A DNA stretch of 20,391 bases from positions 1 to 20,391 of the forward strand of contig CAWKAV010000023.1 in the NCBI GenBank assembly GCA_963847735.1, read 5' to 3'. The position numbers were made by a program, and so were the translations under genes. Below, in pieces: positions 1-6,731 of this stretch. Numbering within the stretch: position 1 is the first letter of the stretch; every line of letters begins with the position of its first letter. This DNA comes from CAWKAV01 sp963847735 (lineage in GTDB: Bacteria > Desulfobacterota > Desulfuromonadia > Desulfuromonadales > BM103). The notes under the pieces are model-generated. The model did no database searches. It saw only the letters and a program-made list of their open reading frames with translations, and was not told the origin of the DNA.

Positions 1-37
1 AGGACACTGGCACGGAACATCTCGTCAGCCGTTACGT

Positions 38-54
38 TGCAGTAGCTGTGCCAA
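38..54 (-). promoter_or_regulatory. sigma-54 promoter for a gene off the left edge
   Basis: Read on the minus strand, this stretch is TTGGCACAGCTACTGCA. It matches the sigma-54 consensus TTGGCACRNNNNTTGCW except for C in place of the first T of the -12 box. The GG (51-52) and GC (39-40) have the invariant spacing. Transcription would start near position 27 and run out of the window, so positions 1-27 would be leader; no coding start can be supported there. The likely activator site lies at 106-123. The same one-base deviation occurs in the promoter-like sequence at 6170-6185, which suggests both belong to one regulon. Confidence 0.65.
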
Positions 55-105
55 CAGGTTAAGACGCTTGAATCATTACGTTTCAAATAAAAACCCGGGA
101 CATTT

Positions 106-123
106 TGTACAAAAAACTGTACA
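106..123 (-). promoter_or_regulatory. activator-binding palindrome (UAS)
   Basis: TGTACA-AAAAAC-TGTACA: two identical 6-bp palindromic half-sites separated by 6 bp. The centre is 63 bp upstream of the GG of the sigma-54 promoter at 38-54, a usual range for an NtrC-type enhancer site. A second copy with the same 6-6-6 layout stands 62 bp from the sigma-54 promoter at 6170-6185. The site lies about 40 bp beyond the 3' end of the NtrC-family regulator gene, which is the obvious candidate binder. That assignment is inferred. Confidence 0.6.
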
Positions 124-163
124 TAATGCCCCGGCGATAGACTGCAATTGCAAAATTTCTGCA

Positions 164-1534
164 TCAGTCGGACATCATGCCATATTTGCGCAACTTGTAC
201 TGCAGGTTACTGCGACTGATGCCCAGCAACCTCGCAGCCCGGGCCTGGACCCCGCGGGCCTGAATCATGGCCCGCTGGATCAGGTCTGATTCAACTTTAT
301 CGAGGAGCTCGGGTAATGGCTTACCGAGTTCCGGTGTTTTCAATCTGGTTTCAGTTGAATCGGCAACAGCTCCTTGCAGGGACAACGGCAGCTCCTGCGG
401 CGTAAATTGATCGCCGCTGCAGAACAGTACGCCCCGTTCAATGATGTTCTGCAGTTCGCGAACGTTTCCGGGCCATGCATACTGCTGCAGCAGTTGCAGC
501 GTCTCGGCGGCAAATCCGCTAACCGGCCGGCCCAACTCCCGGGCATAACGTCGCACAAAGAACAGGGCCAACAACGGTATGTCCTCTGCTCTTTCCCGCA
601 GCGGCGGGATATTCAAGGTTACCACGTTGAGACGGTAATAGAGATCATCTCGAAACTGCCCTGCCGCGATCAGGGTCTTCAGATCCCGGTTGGTCGCAGC
701 CACCACGCGTACATCACATTCGATTTCCGCAGTACCGCCGACTCTCCTGAAGCGTTTCTCCTGCAGCAGGCGCAGCAGCTTGGGCTGAAGGGGCAAAGGC
801 ATCTCGCCTATTTCATCTAAAAACAAGGTGCCGCCGTCGGCCATCTCGAGCAGACCACGCTTGCGCTCAGTGGCCCCTGTGAAGGCCCCGCGTTCATGAC
901 CGAACAACTCGCTCTCGAGCAGGTTCTCGGCGAAGGTGGCGCAATTGACCGCCACCAGTGCAGCACTCTGCCTGGGGCTGGAGTGATGCAACGCCCTGGC
1001 AACCAGTTCTTTGCCGGTGCCGCTCTCACCAGTGATCAGAACAGACGTCGGCGCAGGCGCGACCTGTTTGATCTCCTGGAGGAGCTGCCGAACGGCCGCG
1101 CTCTGGCCGATGATTTCGCTGCCGTTACCCGCATCTAGCTGTCGTCTCAACAGGGTGTTTTCAGTCCGAAGCCTGGCAAAACCGAGAGCCTTTTCGACCA
1201 CTACCAGAATCTCCTCATTCTTGAAAGGTTTCATCAGGTAATCAAAGACTCCGGCCTTCATCGACTGCAGGGCAGTTTCCACGGTCGCGAAGGCGGTCAT
1301 GATAATAAACGGTATATCACCGTAATCTTCCACAACGCGCTGATGAAACACCATGCCGTCCATGTTCGGCATCCTCAGGTCGGAAAGGATCAGCGAAACA
1401 TCTTCACGGCCCAGCAGTTCGAGGGCTGCAAACGGGTTCTCGGCAACTGAGACCCGGTGGCCATCGTCAGTCAGAAGTTTCGCCAGGACGACCCGGTAAT
1501 TTTTTTCATCATCAACAACCAGGATGTGAGCCAT
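164..1534 (-). CDS. NtrC-family sigma-54-dependent response regulator
   Basis: A 456-residue transcriptional activator with the full three-domain layout. The receiver domain occupies about residues 3-115 and has phospho-acceptor D52 in SDLRMPNMDG. The AAA+ domain spans about 140-370, with Walker A GESGTGKE (169-176), the sigma-54-contacting loop GAFTGA (216-221) and Walker B TLFLDE (236-241). A Fis-type helix-turn-helix follows at about 424-452 (ARAARLLGISRSNLQYKLRK). The ATG directly follows the TGA of the kinase gene (TGAATG), with a GGAGG Shine-Dalgarno about 8 nt upstream inside the kinase gene, so the two are translationally coupled. It should respond to phosphorylation by the kinase and activate sigma-54 promoters. 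The paired TGTACA sites at 106-123 and 6237-6254 are its likely targets, by proximity and shared geometry. The family is certain; the signal and regulon are inferred. Confidence 0.95.
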   Translation of the reverse strand: MAHILVVDDEKNYRVVLAKLLTDDGHRVSVAENPFAALELLGREDVSLILSDLRMPNMDGMVFHQRVVEDYGDIPFIIMTAFATVETALQSMKAGVFDYLMKPFKNEEILVVVEKALGFARLRTENTLLRRQLDAGNGSEIIGQSAAVRQLLQEIKQVAPAPTSVLITGESGTGKELVARALHHSSPRQSAALVAVNCATFAENLLESELFGHERGAFTGATERKRGLLEMADGGTLFLDEIGEMPLPLQPKLLRLLQEKRFRRVGGTAEIECDVRVVAATNRDLKTLIAAGQFRDDLYYRLNVVTLNIPPLRERAEDIPLLALFFVRRYARELGRPVSGFAAETLQLLQQYAWPGNVRELQNIIERGVLFCSGDQFTPQELPLSLQGAVADSTETRLKTPELGKPLPELLDKVESDLIQRAMIQARGVQARAARLLGISRSNLQYKLRKYGMMSD

Positions 1535-2812
1535 TCAACTGACCTCCAGTGGAAGTGAAGCGGTGAATCTACTGCCCTGGCCGACGTGGCTGGCCACTTT
1601 CAATGAGCCGCCATGACTCTCCATGATCTTGTAGGCATTGGCAAGGCCGAGGCCGGTGCCCTCACTCTTCGTGGTAAAAAACGGGTCGAAGACCTTGGCC
1701 AGGTTCTCTGCGGGGATACCATGACCTGAGTCGTCGATCACAATATCGAGCCGCTCCGGATACTGTTCCAAAACAACACGAACCCGGCCGCCCGGAGCGG
1801 TTGCCTCCAGCGCATTCAAGAGCAGGTTGAGCAGGACCTGCTGCATCATATCGGCATCGACGGAAGCGATGCAGGTTGAGCATTCGCGATCGAGGGCAAG
1901 GGCAACCCTCTTCTGCTGCGCCACATTCTGCAGGGAGTCAAGGATACGCGCAGTCAATGCCGCCAGGTCGCACGGTTGGCGCTGTGGCTCGAGCTGCCGA
2001 CCGAAGGTCAGGAACTCCGTGATCAACCCATTCAGGCGGGTTGACTCCTCCTGGATAATTTCAAGCAGTTGCCGGGCCTCCGCATTGGCGACCTCACGCT
2101 CAAGCAGCTGTGCCGAAGAAGAGATAATCCCGAGAGGGTTGCGGATTTCGTGGGCTATGCCAGCCGACATTTCACCGAGGGAAGCAAGCCGCTCCCTGGT
2201 CCTCATGCTTTCCTCCGCGGTGTCAAGCCGTTCCAGGGAATCCCTGAGGCGTTGCTGGTTTTCCAGAAGTTTATCGTTAAGCTGCTGTTTCATAGCCAAC
2301 TGGTGACGATTCTGCCGGGCAAAGGCCTGCACCAGAACCCCCAAAAAGAAGAACATGATGCCAAAACCGATGAGTTCAGGCAATTCCTCCACCCGCTCTC
2401 TGGGATCGAGATACATATGCGGAGGCAGGTGGGCAATAAACAGTGCGAAGGCAACCGTGCATGTGACGAGAGTGCCTCTCAATTTCAGATGAGCTGCGGC
2501 GATAGTTATCGGCAGGAAGTAGACGATCCAGAAGTTACTTTCATCATGGCCTGGCACCCTGGTACTCCAGACAACCAGGGTGCACAAAAACAGGGACATG
2601 GCAACGTAGGCGTTGAGCAGTTTGGAGCTCATGAGCCTGGATGGGGTGAAACGGTAATCGATGATCAGGTGGTAAGCGATCAGCAGAACCAGCGAAAGGC
2701 TCCCGTAGATGAGAGTCAGGCCTTTGTTGAAAGCGAGGAGCAAAAGAAGCAGGAGCAGGAACAGCCCGCTCTGAATGAAGGCGAAGACCTTGGTCTGTGT
2801 GGTTTCTTCCAT
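1535..2812 (-). CDS. membrane sensor histidine kinase
   Basis: A 425-residue histidine kinase paired with the adjacent NtrC-type regulator. The N-terminus has about six hydrophobic segments (roughly 11-27, 32-50, 65-83, 92-107, 112-131, 147-165) joined by short loops, with no sizeable periplasmic domain. This suggests sensing within or at the membrane. A charged coiled-coil-like linker (about 166-210) follows. Then comes the HisKA dimerisation box GEMSAGIAHEIRNPLG with phospho-acceptor H221, and the HATPase domain with N box (LLNLLLNALEAT), G1 (DDSGHGIP) and G2 (GTGLGLANAYKIMESHGG). There is no PAS or HAMP domain and no extra receiver. The start at 2812 has only a weak ribosome-binding site (AGGG). 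The gap to the upstream lipid-modifying gene is 146 bp. The envelope operon next door suggests an envelope or lipid stress signal, but the ligand cannot be read from the sequence. Confidence 0.93.
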   Translation of the reverse strand: MEETTQTKVFAFIQSGLFLLLLLLLLAFNKGLTLIYGSLSLVLLIAYHLIIDYRFTPSRLMSSKLLNAYVAMSLFLCTLVVWSTRVPGHDESNFWIVYFLPITIAAAHLKLRGTLVTCTVAFALFIAHLPPHMYLDPRERVEELPELIGFGIMFFFLGVLVQAFARQNRHQLAMKQQLNDKLLENQQRLRDSLERLDTAEESMRTRERLASLGEMSAGIAHEIRNPLGIISSSAQLLEREVANAEARQLLEIIQEESTRLNGLITEFLTFGRQLEPQRQPCDLAALTARILDSLQNVAQQKRVALALDRECSTCIASVDADMMQQVLLNLLLNALEATAPGGRVRVVLEQYPERLDIVIDDSGHGIPAENLAKVFDPFFTTKSEGTGLGLANAYKIMESHGGSLKVASHVGQGSRFTASLPLEVS

Positions 2813-2958
2813 CAGGCACCCTGTCCAGGCATGAAATTTAACAGATTGGCCAACGATAACCGAAATACGGGAGTATCGCCAACTTTTCTGATGACGGACC
2901 TCGACAAGGTGCTTCGGCAGGCCTGAACCTACGCGATCAGCTGCACGAAGTCGGTATC

Positions 2959-5346
2959 TCAGCCACGCTTTTGGCGAGAACCGGCAAACAGGTCCAGATC
3001 AGGGTGGTAAGCACCGGTTTTGACTCCGAACAGTCCTAACATACTGTGGAAGATATTATCGTGACTGTAAGATAAGGACCTGTTGCCTTGCAGTATCGGC
3101 AGATCGATCTCCTTCTGGGTGAGGTAGTCATCGGAAGCCCAGAACAACATGGGGACACGGGTCTGTTCGACGGGGGCCAGGGCATAGGGGAGCCCGTGCA
3201 GGTAGATCCCGTTCTCGCCTAGCGATTCGCCATGGTCAGAGACATAGAGCATCGCGCCCGGGATATCCTGTGCGGAGAGCAAGTCTATCGCCTTTGAGAG
3301 CACATAATCAGTATAGACAATAGTATTGTCGTAGGCATTCACGATCTCCTGCTGAGAACAATCCTGGACATTGTCAACCGAGCATTCCGGCAGGAAGACC
3401 TTGAAAGCAGCCGGTGTGCGCTTGTAATACGCCGGTCCGTGGCTGCCGTTGATATGCAGGACAACCAGCAGGTCTTGATCTGATGCGGAGATTTCAGCGG
3501 CCAGGCCCTGCAGGAGGATCTCGTCGTAACATTCCCCGTCCGGGCAGACTTCCGAAGCGTCCTGCTCGAGGAAATTTTTATACTGGACACGATCTGCAAC
3601 CCCCTTGCTGCTGGAATTGTTGTCAAGCCAGACGACCTTGACGCCAAGCCGCTGCAGAACATCCAGAAGGTTCTCGAAATTCCCCGCTTTATCGCGGCTG
3701 AAACCGCTATGCGCCAGGTGCGAAAAAATGCAGGGGACTGATTCAATGGTCGAAGTGCCGCAGGCAGCAACATCCGTGAAATTGACCACATCACGCTGGC
3801 TCAGATAGGGATTCGTATCGCGAGGATAGCCATTGAAGGCGAACTCCTGGGAGCGCGCGGTTTCACCGACGACCAGCACGAATACTGATCTGCCGACGGC
3901 ATCCCTGGTGGCGTCGCTCGCCATCGGCTGCAAGGGCTGCTTGGCCCGGGCAAAGAATTCTTTCTTGATAACCCTCTGAACGGAGCTGAGCGGATAGACC
4001 GGGTTGACGAGCATGCGCAGGTCCCGGTGCTCACGACCGAACAGGACCAGGTTCTTGAAATTTACATACCCTAGGCCGACGATCAAAACGAGGCTGCCCA
4101 CAATCACTGCGGCTCTGGTCAACATCTCTTGCCGCAGCGGACGATAGCGGATGCGCGTCAGCAGTAGCAGGGTCATCGGTGCAAAGCCATAGAGCATCAA
4201 GTGCCTGACAAGGGGCCAGGTCATAAGCTCCAAAGCCTCGTGAGTATCCGTTTCCAGTGCATTGTAGATCATCGTCTTGTCGATGATCGTGCCAAAGCTG
4301 TCGGTGAAATAACTCGCGCTTGCCGCGACCAGGAACATCAGGCAAAGGAAGGGCTTCAAAACCGGACGGAACGCCAACAACATAAAGAGAAGATTAAAGG
4401 CCAGGACCAGCAACAGCCAAAGGAGCCCCATGAAAAGCCAGTGATCGCCTTTGTCAAGACCGAGGCTGGCAGCCAGGGAAGTCCATAGCGTGAGGTTGTC
4501 GAATGTGATGATAAAACAAGCCGCCAGGAGGGTCACGATGGGCAGACTGACCTGCGGCCGGAATTTATTGAGACTGTCTTGAGCAATCACTTCTTTGTGT
4601 TCTCCTGAAAAAGACTTCAGTTGCGAATTGGTTCTCTTACCTCGGCGACAGCTTGCGCCGACCCTGGCTGCGGACAAAGCGGTTTGATACTCATCCAGGA
4701 ACTGTTGCCAATGCATCTGCTCCCAGCAAGCCTGGTGGCGCGAAAATTGATTGATGTCATGCAGACTGGCCTGCTGGAACGTCAGGCGACGCCTCGTCTT
4801 TTCCAGGTCAATCAGGGCAACCTTGTAGTCACTGTCCTGTTTGCGCACCAAGATGTGCTTGGCATAGAGGGCGCTGTGCTGCCAGCGGTTGCGGTGCAGG
4901 ATCGCCAGTGTCGATGCAACCGCCCGGATCAGCTTGTAGTTTTCCAGTTCGTCTGTTCCGGGTGACTGTGTGTCAAAATCATCCAGCGACAGGTATCCAT
5001 CCAGAGCCCTGGTGACGAGCAGCGCATGGTGTTCGCCGTCAACTCGCCGGGAGTCACAATAGATGACTTCAGGGACATTGATCCCCAGCCCCCTGACGGC
5101 CGCAATCGCCTCGGCCTCGCGCAGCGCCGTTGGTCGCCCCAGAGGGTACGGGAGACAGTAGTGCAAGTGGTTGATCTGCTTTTTGACATAGAGGAGCTCC
5201 CCGTCGATGCGGGTCTGGATCACACCGCTGCTCCCCTTGCGTCTCGAATTCGGGTCCTCAACCAAACCTCCGGCAAGAGTCCAGAAACGTTCGAATATTC
5301 CCGGCAGTTTTACCGTCGCAAGGAGTTCAGCGCTTGCGTAAGACAT
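2959..5346 (-). CDS. InaA-like kinase / EptA-like phosphoethanolamine transferase fusion
   Basis: A 795-residue two-domain protein. Residues about 1-235 resemble the InaA / lipopolysaccharide-kinase group: WQHSALYAKHILVR (155-168) and VALIDLEKTR (176-185) stand in for the kinase catalytic and metal loops. The classical HRD aspartate is not evident, so kinase activity is uncertain. Residues about 265-440 hold about five membrane segments, as in the EptA N-terminal domain. Residues about 485-790 are the periplasmic alkaline-phosphatase-fold domain. They carry metal ligand E495 (VVGETAR), nucleophile T533 in CGTSTIESVPC (C529 and C539 spaced for the conserved disulfide), H636, D704-H705 and H717. 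By homology the C-terminal half transfers phosphoethanolamine from phosphatidylethanolamine to lipid A or core, which lowers surface charge. An upstream in-frame start at 5466 exists, but ATG 5346 is preferred: the InaA-like sequence begins there, and it overlaps the methyltransferase stop by 20 bp, so the genes are coupled. EptA proteins are normally about 540-550 residues without this N-terminal domain. Confidence 0.9.
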   Translation of the reverse strand: MSYASAELLATVKLPGIFERFWTLAGGLVEDPNSRRKGSSGVIQTRIDGELLYVKKQINHLHYCLPYPLGRPTALREAEAIAAVRGLGINVPEVIYCDSRRVDGEHHALLVTRALDGYLSLDDFDTQSPGTDELENYKLIRAVASTLAILHRNRWQHSALYAKHILVRKQDSDYKVALIDLEKTRRRLTFQQASLHDINQFSRHQACWEQMHWQQFLDEYQTALSAARVGASCRRGKRTNSQLKSFSGEHKEVIAQDSLNKFRPQVSLPIVTLLAACFIITFDNLTLWTSLAASLGLDKGDHWLFMGLLWLLLVLAFNLLFMLLAFRPVLKPFLCLMFLVAASASYFTDSFGTIIDKTMIYNALETDTHEALELMTWPLVRHLMLYGFAPMTLLLLTRIRYRPLRQEMLTRAAVIVGSLVLIVGLGYVNFKNLVLFGREHRDLRMLVNPVYPLSSVQRVIKKEFFARAKQPLQPMASDATRDAVGRSVFVLVVGETARSQEFAFNGYPRDTNPYLSQRDVVNFTDVAACGTSTIESVPCIFSHLAHSGFSRDKAGNFENLLDVLQRLGVKVVWLDNNSSSKGVADRVQYKNFLEQDASEVCPDGECYDEILLQGLAAEISASDQDLLVVLHINGSHGPAYYKRTPAAFKVFLPECSVDNVQDCSQQEIVNAYDNTIVYTDYVLSKAIDLLSAQDIPGAMLYVSDHGESLGENGIYLHGLPYALAPVEQTRVPMLFWASDDYLTQKEIDLPILQGNRSLSYSHDNIFHSMLGLFGVKTGAYHPDLDLFAGSRQKRG

Positions 5347-6007
5347 AGGTCCGCCACATCTGGTAATACGGCAGGAAATCGAGCTTGCCGAGGATCTCGA
5401 ACCCGGCAGCAGCGAACTCATCTTCGATCCGGCTTTGTTCAATGACAAAACGGTTCTGCGAACCACGGTGCGCGCGATTCTGCTCCGCTTTCTTGCGCCG
5501 CCAGGCTTTATAGTTGCCGTCCACCCACAAGGAGATAATTGCCGTATCCCGGGTTACCCGGTGAAATTCTCTCAACAGGACGATCCGGTCCTCAGCCTTG
5601 CCCACATGATGCACCAATCGCATGCAGAAAATGCTGTCAACTGCAGCGTCCGGCAGGTCAATAGAGAACGCAGAGGTCTGCAGGCAGCGCACGCGTCCAG
5701 CCATGTATCCAGGGTGAGAATTCTGCGCCACTTCGAGCATGCCGACGGAGTAATCGGCGCCGATCACCTGCCTGTCGTCTTCCTCCAGCAGCAGCGGCCA
5801 GAAGCGGCCGGCTCCGCACGGCAGGTCGAGGACAAGACGGGGCTGCCCAGCCAGGCCCAAGGCCTGACGCGCCACCTGCTCTTCCCGGGCGTGCGACCAA
5901 CGACGCGCTATTCCATTTTGATGCTTCCGATAGTAAGCTTCGGCATGTTTTCTGTCGTATTTTCGGGAAAATTCCAGATCGACAATCTCGGGGCCAGTTG
6001 TTTTCAT
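5327..6007 (-). CDS. class I SAM-dependent methyltransferase
   Basis: A 226-residue soluble protein. Rossmann motif I is VLDLPCGAGRF (59-69). The acidic loop after beta-2 (VIGADYSVGMLEVAQ, 81-95) and the motif-IV region (VDSIFCMRLVHHV, 123-135) also fit a small-molecule methyltransferase of the Methyltransf_11/25 type. The ATG at 6007 has an AAGGAT ribosome-binding site about 8 nt upstream. It is the first gene of a two-gene operon with the InaA/EptA fusion, overlapping it by 20 bp. This context points to methylation of a lipopolysaccharide sugar, phosphate or related envelope lipid. The substrate is inferred only. A leader of about 150 nt would separate the gene from the sigma-54 promoter at 6170-6185. 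Confidence 0.85.
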   Translation of the reverse strand: MKTTGPEIVDLEFSRKYDRKHAEAYYRKHQNGIARRWSHAREEQVARQALGLAGQPRLVLDLPCGAGRFWPLLLEEDDRQVIGADYSVGMLEVAQNSHPGYMAGRVRCLQTSAFSIDLPDAAVDSIFCMRLVHHVGKAEDRIVLLREFHRVTRDTAIISLWVDGNYKAWRRKKAEQNRAHRGSQNRFVIEQSRIEDEFAAAGFEILGKLDFLPYYQMWRTYVLRKR

Positions 6008-6169
6008 CTCTGATGATCCTTAGCAATGGTTTGTTGTGCACGCAACTTCACCGTCAGCCTGACGCATCTCTAACTGGACTAGAGCCACAGTCATTAATGA
6101 ATATGGCCGTGGGCACACAGCGAGGGAGACGGTCTGGCCGATCGACGTAATAACGGATGTAAGCTATAG

Positions 6170-6185
6170 AGCAGTTACCGTGCCA
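6170..6185 (-). promoter_or_regulatory. sigma-54 promoter of the methyltransferase/EptA operon
   Basis: On the minus strand this reads TGGCACGGTAACTGCT. It matches TGGCACRNNNNTTGCW except for C in place of the first T of the -12 box, the same deviation as in the promoter-like sequence at 38-54. Transcription would start near 6159, giving a leader of about 152 nt before the methyltransferase ATG at 6007. The paired TGTACA site at 6237-6254 lies in enhancer position. Confidence 0.7.
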
Positions 6186-6236
6186 TGCGCGTAACTGTCT
6201 TAATTTATTGTTTTTCAAAAATCCACGCCGAAAAAT

Positions 6237-6254
6237 TGTACAAATATCTGTACG
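6237..6254 (-). promoter_or_regulatory. activator-binding palindrome (UAS), second copy
   Basis: TGTACA-AATATC-TGTACG, the same half-site/6-bp spacer/half-site layout as at 106-123. Its centre is 62 bp upstream of the GG of the sigma-54 promoter at 6170-6185, against 63 bp for the other copy. No third copy was noticed in the window. It is probably bound by the NtrC-family regulator encoded at 164-1534. Confidence 0.6.
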
Positions 6255-6367
6255 TCACATTCGGGAAGGGCTGGCAGGACGCCAACTTTTTTTACACCGC
6301 GAAGGGAAAATTTCAAAAATAGATTGATCAGGGAACAACAGTTTACAATTTCGACCGGAGTGACAAA

Positions 6368-6592
6368 CTAACGGGGTTTCGTAATCCATCGTTGAGAATG
6401 ACGGCCAGCAGAACCCGCATGCCCCTTGGGAAATAACTTCCAGAGATGAATTTTTCGCCCCAGGTTCTGCAAGGTCTGCGCGTTGAGATCGTAATGCTCA
6501 CTAAAGACATGCAGAATAACCCACGGGAGATGCAAATATCTTGACATGCTGTTGAGAAGGTTTACTTAATAGTCGCCGCCACTGATGTTCAT
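6368..6592 (-). pseudogene. small degraded reading frame in the long intergenic region
   Basis: One minus-strand frame begins at ATG 6592 (MNISGGDY), meets TAA after eight codons, and then runs in the same frame from ATG 6547 for 59 codons to TAG at 6368 (MSRYLHLPWVILHVFSEHYD and onward). The composition looks protein-like. No ribosome-binding site precedes either ATG and I do not recognise the product. It may be the remnant of a gene, or chance. The rest of 6255-6731 shows no other gene that I can support. Confidence 0.25.
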
Positions 6593-6687
6593 GATGCGCT
6601 ATCGAAGCGGCACTTTCAGGGGCAGAACAGGGATTGTCGCCAGCCGCCCTCATAAAGAGACCCTGTGGCCGCAATGGATCTAACCGT

Positions 6688-6693
6688 TATAAA
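6688..6693 (+). promoter_or_regulatory. possible -10 element for the LtaS-like gene
   Basis: TATAAA lies about 40 bp before the ATG at 6732 in an AT-rich stretch. No convincing -35 box stands 16-18 bp upstream, so this is only a candidate. No sigma-54 element facing right was found in the 6255-6731 interval. Confidence 0.25.
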
Positions 6694-6731
6694 TTTTACA
6701 AAAGAACCATAGAGAATTAAAAGGGACAGCA

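Noticed and set aside
2069..2926. 285-codon plus-strand open frame
   Set aside because: Antisense to the histidine kinase gene, whose HisKA and HATPase motifs are clear. The plus-strand product is polar and low in recognisable motifs, as expected of a shadow frame.
5347..5466. 40-residue N-terminal extension of the EptA fusion
   Set aside because: It lies inside the methyltransferase coding region, is rich in Ser and Arg and has no family resemblance. ATG 5346 is the better start.
5435..6013. 192-codon plus-strand open frame
   Set aside because: Antisense to the SAM methyltransferase with its clear motif I. No ribosome-binding site or recognisable domain.
6272..6293. TGGC-AGGAC-GCCA followed by T residues, as a terminator
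   Set aside because: A 4-bp stem is too short, and no rightward gene ends nearby.
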